DNA of 64,000 nt from Blastomussa wellsi (lineage: Eukaryota; Cnidaria; Anthozoa; Scleractinia; Plerogyridae): NCBI GenBank assembly GCA_947652115.1, contig OX393573.1, forward strand, positions 5,316,393 to 5,380,392. Direction: 5' to 3'. This document shows positions 57,934-64,000 of the stretch, one piece after another. The translations under genes and the position numbers were made by a program. How positions within the stretch are numbered: the first letter of the stretch is position 1; each line of letters begins with the position of its first letter. The notes under the pieces are model-generated. The model saw only the letters and a program-made list of their open reading frames with translations. It searched no databases and had not been told where the DNA came from.

Positions 57934-58145
57934 CTGAAAAGGTATTAAAGTCTTATTTATTCATGTCTGGAATCCAACCTCTCCTCGCAGCTGTTTTTAA
58001 GTGCGGATGATGAAGCCTTAATAAAGTTATACACATTAATATGCCATTCCATTCATTTCATGGTCCATAGTTGGTGGCATTCTTAGTTATTTGAATGAAA
58101 TGCCAATATTCGCTTTTATATGATAACCAAATCAATGCGCGTTCT

Positions 58146-58320
58146 ATAGACCACAAGTGACTATGGTTTATAGGCTGATAAACCACTTGAGATGTTGGTA
58201 GTACACACAAAAAATTTGTAAATCACTCGCCTACGGCTTGTGATTTACAAATTCTTCTCGTGTTCTACCAACATCCCGCGTGGTTTATCGGCCTATAAAC
58301 CATAGTAACTTGTGGTCTAT
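58146..58320. mobile_element. 175-bp foldback MITE beside a splice donor
   Basis: ATAGACCACAAGTGACTATG...ACCAC is mirrored by GTGGTTTATCGGCCTAT...TTGTGGTCTAT, with a second hairpin in the centre (AAATTTGTAAATCAC against GTGATTTACAAATT). It lies in the first intron, 35 bases downstream of the exon 1 donor at 58356. Confidence 0.85.
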
Positions 58321-58355
58321 TGCTGAAATACATTTAAAAGAAAATGCGCCCTTAC

Positions 58356-60321
58356 CTCCTCCATTGTTCATTTCCTCGTGCACGTGATGATGTTGTAAAA
58401 CAACAGGAATCGGGTAGGGAACTTCCTTAGGAAACATGACTGGGTAAGGGACTCTGTGGATAACTAAATGTGGTGGTGACGGCAAAGGAACAGGATATGG
58501 CTTCGGGGGAGATGGTACGGCGACAGGTACTCTTCTAATTTCTGGCGGAAATCTGATGTAAACTGGATATGGAACGTGGCGAATCCTTGATGGTTGAGGA
58601 ACTGCTACAGGATAAAATATTTTTTGAATTTCTCCAGGTTCCTTAACAGGGTAGGCGACTGGATAAGGAACATGTTTGACCTGTGGAGGCGATGGAACAG
58701 CCACTGGAAAAGGAACAGGGACATTATGTATCCTCGGAGGCGACTCCACAGGTATAGCCACCTGCTGGATTTTTGGTGGTGAAGGCACTTTTACTGGTAC
58801 CATCACAGGCTGAATGGATGGTGGGCCTGGTACGGGAACGGGATAGGGTACGTGTTCTACTTTAGGTGGAGATGGAACGGGTACAGGTACAGGAACAGGG
58901 ACGTTTTGAACCTCGGGTGGGGGCGAGATGGATGGTACATATCCTGTCTGGGGCATTCTCTGCAAATCAATAGCAGGTGAAGACATGGGAACTCCTTCAA
59001 GAGGCATCGTGTGAAGGCCAGTTTCCGCTCCCAATTGCGCGTGTATTGGATGATGAGTATGAACGGGGATTTCAAGAGGTGACATTGTGTGAATATTAGG
59101 TGGTGAAGGTCCTATTTCTAGTTGAGGACGTGGGGGTGACATCCCTTGCACCTCAATAGGAGGTGGCTGCATTTGAATTTCTGAAGGTATAGTATCTGCT
59201 CCATATGGCAAATTCATGGGAGGATGTGGCTGGATGGGGACATCAAAAGGTGGAACCATGTGAATATCATTAGTCTGAGATTCTACTCCTAGAGGAGAAT
59301 TAAGGGACTTCATTGGTTCCCGAAAAACATCTGGAGGAATGGGAGGCAGATCTGGTAATGGTGGAGGCTCTAGTCTAGGCGGTGCATGTATATGGATAGC
59401 ATATGGCGGTGGACCAAAATGATGCTGATGCGGATGATTATGAAAACGCGACGGTGAAGACATATGGTGTAGCAGTGGACTACCAACTAGATCGAGTGGA
59501 AATGGAGAGGAATGGATAGGGTGCTTTGTCCAATGTTCATCATTATTGGCACCTTTGAAAAATGGAGCCGTCCTGTGCAAATGTCCAGAAACGTGCGATC
59601 CTCCTCTGGGCATTGGACGCAGCGCTAAATGAATCGGTCCGTGTTCAGTTCTACGCAAAGGTGGTGGTTTCTTTTCGACGTATTCTGCTGGTGCACTATT
59701 GAAAAAGAATCGGGGTCTCATTTCATCCGTTGCATCCGACCACTGTTGCCTTTTATCTCCTGGCTGGTTTTTCAATGGTTTATTTACAAGTGTAGCATTA
59801 TCTTTTTCTTTACTTGTGTTTGTGGCTATACTAATTGGCTTAAATGGCTTATTTGAAGTCGCGCGAGTGGCAAAGTTCCCTAATTCGCGAGGTCTTGCGT
59901 GATCCAACATGTCAAGGGCTTTGGCCAAGAAAACGGACTCTCTTCTACGGTGACGAGCAAGAGTAGTACCCAAGTTCCTTTTCATCCTAAAGGAATTAAA
60001 AAATTTCTTTGTGCTCCATAAACAGGAATTTCCTTCGCAGGGTGTTTTATTTCCACCATTGTTTATCTGCAGGTGACGCTTGCTTTGGTTGGGATTGTCG
60101 CTGTCGAACTTATGAATTTTCTCATCTTTAGGTCCCTGGAAGAAATTAATCCTCACGCCGTTGCCAACAGCTTGGCCGTTTTGCTGTCCATTATCAAAAA
60201 ATCGGACTGAGTTTCTCAGTTGTTTCACATGATGTTTGTGAAGACCTGCACTCCCGTTTGTTCCGAGCCACGCCAATGTAATTAAAATGTGGAGGAAACA
60301 AAGAGCAATTGAGAACTTCAT
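58356..60321 (-). CDS. First exon: secreted His/Pro-rich protein with valine-proline-tyrosine repeats
   Basis: The start at 60321 opens a signal peptide (MKFSIALCFLHILITLAWLG, cleavage near residue 25). Residues 26-210 are basic and low in cysteine, with dibasic or tribasic runs (MKRNLG, RHRRRES) that could be processed. From about 220 to 480 it is His, Pro and Met rich. From about 480 to 645 a motif of the form HVPYPV-x-VP-x-PP-x-I recurs about ten times. The donor at 58356 (GGAG/GTAAG) leads in phase 1 to the linker and EGF exons. Repeats of this kind occur in cuticle and elastic matrix proteins; a matrix or capsule role is inferred only. The frame beyond the donor is intron read-through. 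Confidence 0.85.
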
Positions 60322-61527
60322 AAGCCAACGTCATTTGAAATTAACAACCAACTTAACATTTCTGTTATGGGTTTCTTAAGAAAATGACACCCGCGTAGGG
60401 TTAAGTGTTATTTTTCAAAATAAAATTATATCGATCCGGAACCTGGAATATTTTCGAAGAGCATGGGAAATATGACTCTTTAAAATGACCTCATTTGTTT
60501 CTGTGAACATAAAATATTCAAAGCAATGGTTTCATTTTGAGAGCGAAAGTCATTCCTATTGATCGCGCATTTAAGTTAATTATTTTCGTTAGCAGACCGT
60601 TTCAGTTTTTAAATTATTCCAGGCCAGTTCCAGGCCTAATCGCCAACAAAATGTAGTATTTGTAAAGTTCATTGGGCTCTAACTCACTAACTAACTATGA
60701 GTAAGTAAGCACGTCATGGAAACTAAACTATGTACATGTTCCATACTGCGATTCTAAAACGAACGAACATTGGACATAAAATGTGTCTGCGTAATAAAGG
60801 AAAACAGTTGTTGCACAATGAGAACTGAAACACCAATTTAACGCGTTATTGTTTCACTCTCGATATTAATTGTTATTTTGTCGCGGTTTATTTGCGAGAA
60901 TAATTTCTGGGGATATTAATCCCTAAAGACACAACAACGTAAATTTTTCATTGTCACTTGGTTTCCTCTAATTATAAATAAACTAGCGTTAAAAAATAAT
61001 TATTTAGTCTCCAGATGTAGACTAATGTATGTGAGCTCTCTTTGGCGGGTTGTATCAACTTTAAAGGTTTGTTTTATTTCATATAATATGTCACATTTAG
61101 TTTCGACGATTTAAGCACGTTCTTCTCAATTAATTGCCGTGAAAATGTACACGAAAAGTAGGGGGAACTTTTATTTTGACCCTGGACCTTTATAGCTCTC
61201 ACGTGCTAGGTAAGTTTAGGAAGTAAAGATGTTACTAACGAATAAAATGGTACTATTTCTCAAATAAGGTTCTTGTAGAAACAGGTTACTCTGTTACGGG
61301 CAATTTCACAATGCAGTCCCAAACAATGAACAACGCGTTTGAAGTTGACAACTGTGGCGCGAGTTGTAAATCTTTAATAGCCAGAACGTCTCTGATGAGC
61401 AATTATTCTTCTTCAAAATACTTCCCGCTCAGTGGAAATCAGGAGATGCTTTTTTAGCGAGATTTAAGGTCAACTATCAACTTTCGAGTCAAAATATAAC
61501 CAAGAAATGTGAACAAGGCTCTTCAGG
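60322..61527. promoter_or_regulatory. Shared 1.2 kb region between two divergent EGF genes
   Basis: It must hold both promoters if the start codons are right. The sequence is AT-rich, with no repeat element that I recognise. No clear TATA box at a fixed distance from either start. Confidence 0.4.
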
Positions 61528-63652
61528 ATGCTAGGATTTTGGATAACCATTGTACTGGTAGATTGTTTGGTAATGCCCTCGTATTTAACCTTTGTTAAGA
61601 CTACAACAATCCCGACAAGAACATCATTTCGAAGGAGTCCTAGAAAAAACATCTTACCAGATTATCCCGAGTTACCATTGAAAAACCATGCCAGTGTACT
61701 CACACATCCCCCGGGTGGGAAACATCTTCGTGAAAAGCGCCGTTTATTACCGAATTTATTTTATAGAAGAAAAGGCAATCTAAGCCCTTTGCAGGAGAAA
61801 CAAAGCAAAGATGCGCTTGATCAAAATAAAACTGGATTTAGCAAGAGAGATTTCTTTTTCGCGCCTGCTTCTCCATACCAGCAAATGACAAGCCCGGTTG
61901 ACCGAAGATTTTTTCTGGTTCATCGAGGAGAAAGAGGTAAATATTGGATTGCTGCTTTTTATTCGTCAATAAATCCCATCCGGATATATTTTGAGAACTA
62001 AACTTCTTCCAGGGCCAGCAGTTTCCTGTCTTTGTAATATGTTCAACTGAAAATTATCAGTTTCTCGTTTGTCCTAATCTGGTGACAAACATAATAGTGG
62101 GTTGAACTACGTTTTTCACAAATCATATGTTGTCCGATATGGCTGTGGAAAGCCACAACACATAGATAACTTGGCCATCAAATCAGAATGTAGATAAGTC
62201 CCGTTTCACGACTGTTGACTGTGATAAGGAACTTCAGAAAGAAAGGTATTTCTGTTCATGACATTTGTGACTCCTTCAGAGTCACCAATCGGCCCAGCTT
62301 CAGTTATTAGAATAGAGGAAAGAGTTGTCCTTTACTTTAATTTGAGCTATCGTCATTTAATTTGTATTTAACTTTATTTTAATCGACCGAGCTGTCCTTA
62401 GAACAGTAAACATTTCACCTCCTGTTATAGATCCGTTTAGGCGAGTCAGTTTAACATTATCAACCAAGATTCAGTGGGGAAGTTTGAAGTCTTTTAAAGT
62501 GACGTTGCAGTATAATAGGATCTAGTATTACTCTTCTTATTTGCCAGTGACAGATAGCCTATAGATGCATCTACGACAATTAAGCTAATACAAATCTCGA
62601 TTACATATTTTGGGTCAATTAGATTTCGAAGTGCGCGAATTTTTCAAAATAAGAGATAAAAATGCTGGACAATGAGTCTCCAACGTAAATGGTGTAAAAT
62701 GAGGGAGGTGCTCTCCCGTGAAATTTCATGTTAAAGATCCTCGATCCGACTAATGAAAGACTATTGACAACCTCTCGCCCATTTGAATAGGACCATGTTT
62801 CTTTCATGCGTGCCATCATGGAGGGATGTGCATTCCACGACGCCATAGTTTTTACTGCGAGTGTCTCCCCGGCTTCATTGGTACACGATGTGAAGGTCAG
62901 TTATATTACAAAAGGACACATTTTTGACCATCTGTTTAATTAACTGGATGCTGATTTTTCTCTCGAATATATCACCTTAGCAAACCTGCTTAATACGTAC
63001 ACCTATTTACTAGAGATAACTGCTTGGCCCAATGGTGCTCGTGTTGGAACATGCTTGTCTGTCTGGCTGTCTGCCTGCCTGTTTGGCCCAATTGTGTTCG
63101 TGTTGGAACGTGCATTATATTATTACGCTTGTCTGTTTGCCTGTCTGCCTGTCTGTCTGCTTGACTGTTTGTCTGTCAGTCAGTCTGTCTGTCTGTCTGT
63201 CTGTCTATCTGTTTGTCTGCCTGTCTGTCTGTTTGGCTGTCTGGCTGCCTGTTTGGCTCAATGGCAGTTGTGTTGGAACATGCATTATATTATCACGCCT
63301 GTCTGTTTGGCTGTCTGCTTGCCTGTTTGGCTCAATGGCAGTTGTGTTGGAACATCGTATTGTTACGCAGGCTTTAAGTTATACCTTTCTTTATGTGTGT
63401 GTCTGTTGCTTTTTCCTGACTGCCTCTCTGCCGGCCTTCCTGGCTGTCTTCCTGTGTACCTACCTGCCAGCATACATGTCTGTCTGTCTGCATACCTGTT
63501 TGCTTGTCTGCTTGTCTGCCTGTGTATCAGTCTGCCTGTCTGCCTGTCTGTCTGTCTGTCTGCCTGCCTGCCTGCTTGCCAGCCAGGTTGCCTGTTTGCC
63601 TGTCTGCCTGTCTGCCTGTCTGTCGGTCTGTCTGTTTGTCTGTTTGTCTGTT

Positions 63653-63690
<38 letters not shown>

Positions 63691-63933
63691 CCTGTCTGTC
63701 TGCTTGACTGTCTGCCTGTCTGCCTGCCTGTCTGTCCGTATGGCTGTCTGCCTGTCTGTCTGTCTATCTTTCTTTCTGTCTTTCCGAAGTGTGTTGAATA
63801 TAGTTCTCCTTTTGTACAGTTAAAAAAGAATGTAAACCCGAAACTTGCAAGAATGGCGGAACATGCACCGAAATAGCTGTTGGAAGACACCTATGCACTT
63901 GCCCTGTTGGTTTCCTTGGGGACAATTGTGAAT
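61528..63933 (+). CDS. Secreted EGF-repeat protein, 5' part (three exons in window)
   Basis: Exon 1 (61528-61936) encodes a signal peptide (MLGFWITIVLVDCLVMPSYL) and a basic region with REKRRLLPN, YRRKGN and FSKRDFF, ending at AGAG/GTAAAT in phase 1. Exon 2 (62791-62895) is an EGF: GPCFFHACHHGGMCIPRRHS, then FYCECLPGFIGTRCE. Exon 3 (63820-63933) is a second EGF: VKKECKPETCKNGGTCTEIA, then HLCTCPVGFLGDNCE, with donor AAT/GTGAG. All phases are 1 and both EGFs have six cysteines. The gene continues past 64000. Intron 2 is largely a CTGT/CTGC microsatellite. Confidence 0.8.
63040..63790. repeat. CTGT/CTGC tetranucleotide array with an embedded longer repeat
   Basis: About 750 bases of CTGT, CTGC and TTGT tetramers. 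In the first half a longer segment recurs three or four times (AATGGCAGTTGTGTTGGAAC and relatives near 63030, 63088, 63261 and 63335). Long open frames across it (Cys-Leu-Ser-Val repeats) come from the repeat, not from genes. It lies in intron 2 and ends 30 bases before the exon 3 acceptor. Confidence 0.9.
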
Positions 63934-64000
63934 GTGAGTTTCCATTCCGCATTCCTTAAACGAAGTTCATTGTCGTCGTCCCATTGAATCGGTTGTAAAC

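Noticed and set aside
63032..63890. Long open frames (175-273 codons) on both strands
   Set aside because: They are translations of the CTGT/CTGC array (Cys-Leu-Ser-Val or Arg-Gln-Thr-Asp repeats). The real content is one EGF exon at 63820-63933.

Overview
This 64 kb window looks like nuclear DNA of an anthozoan cnidarian, most likely a stony coral. The evidence is an AT-rich, repeat-laden sequence with intron-split metazoan genes (phase-1 EGF exons, a PAN domain, a D8C/uromodulin-type domain), an intronless rhodopsin-class GPCR, several Penelope-like elements (PLEs), tRNA-derived SINEs and many small inverted-repeat (MITE-like) elements. The species call is an inference from gene and repeat style; there was no database search.

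Layout. 1-2283: 3' half of a Ty3/gypsy retrotransposon (RNase H, zinc finger, integrase, polypurine tract, LTR). 3250-3990: PLE remnant with a GIY-YIG domain and a hammerhead-ribozyme-like core. 4517-4883: one copy of a dispersed repeat whose second copy (37322-38084) is split by a MITE. 5063-5458: isolated exon of a concanavalin-A-like domain. 7021-8990: two tRNA-type SINEs and a LINE 3' end. 11680-17609: a 5.9 kb DNA transposon, the most distinctive object here. It has very long inverted ends packed with an 8-bp GATC satellite, a DDE-type transposase with one internal stop, and a truncated P-loop ATPase gene. 17610-38990: mostly non-coding, with a small complete-looking PLE copy, foldbacks, two further PLE remnants, a 20-bp minisatellite, a possible small secreted-peptide gene and hAT-like MITEs.

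39303-63933 is the gene-rich part. On the minus strand lie a PAN-EGF-D8C gene (39303-42420) carrying an in-frame TGA next to a splice donor, an intronless GPCR (48717-49940), and a secreted proline/valine-repeat protein followed by at least four EGF exons (60321 down to 55787, perhaps 55096). On the plus strand a second secreted EGF gene starts at 61528 and runs off the window. These last two genes are head to head, 1.2 kb apart, with the same plan: signal peptide, basic unique N-terminal region, then phase-1 EGF exons. All phases from 60321 to 39303 are compatible, so the two minus-strand gene models could be one large gene with the GPCR inside an intron; only transcript data can decide this.
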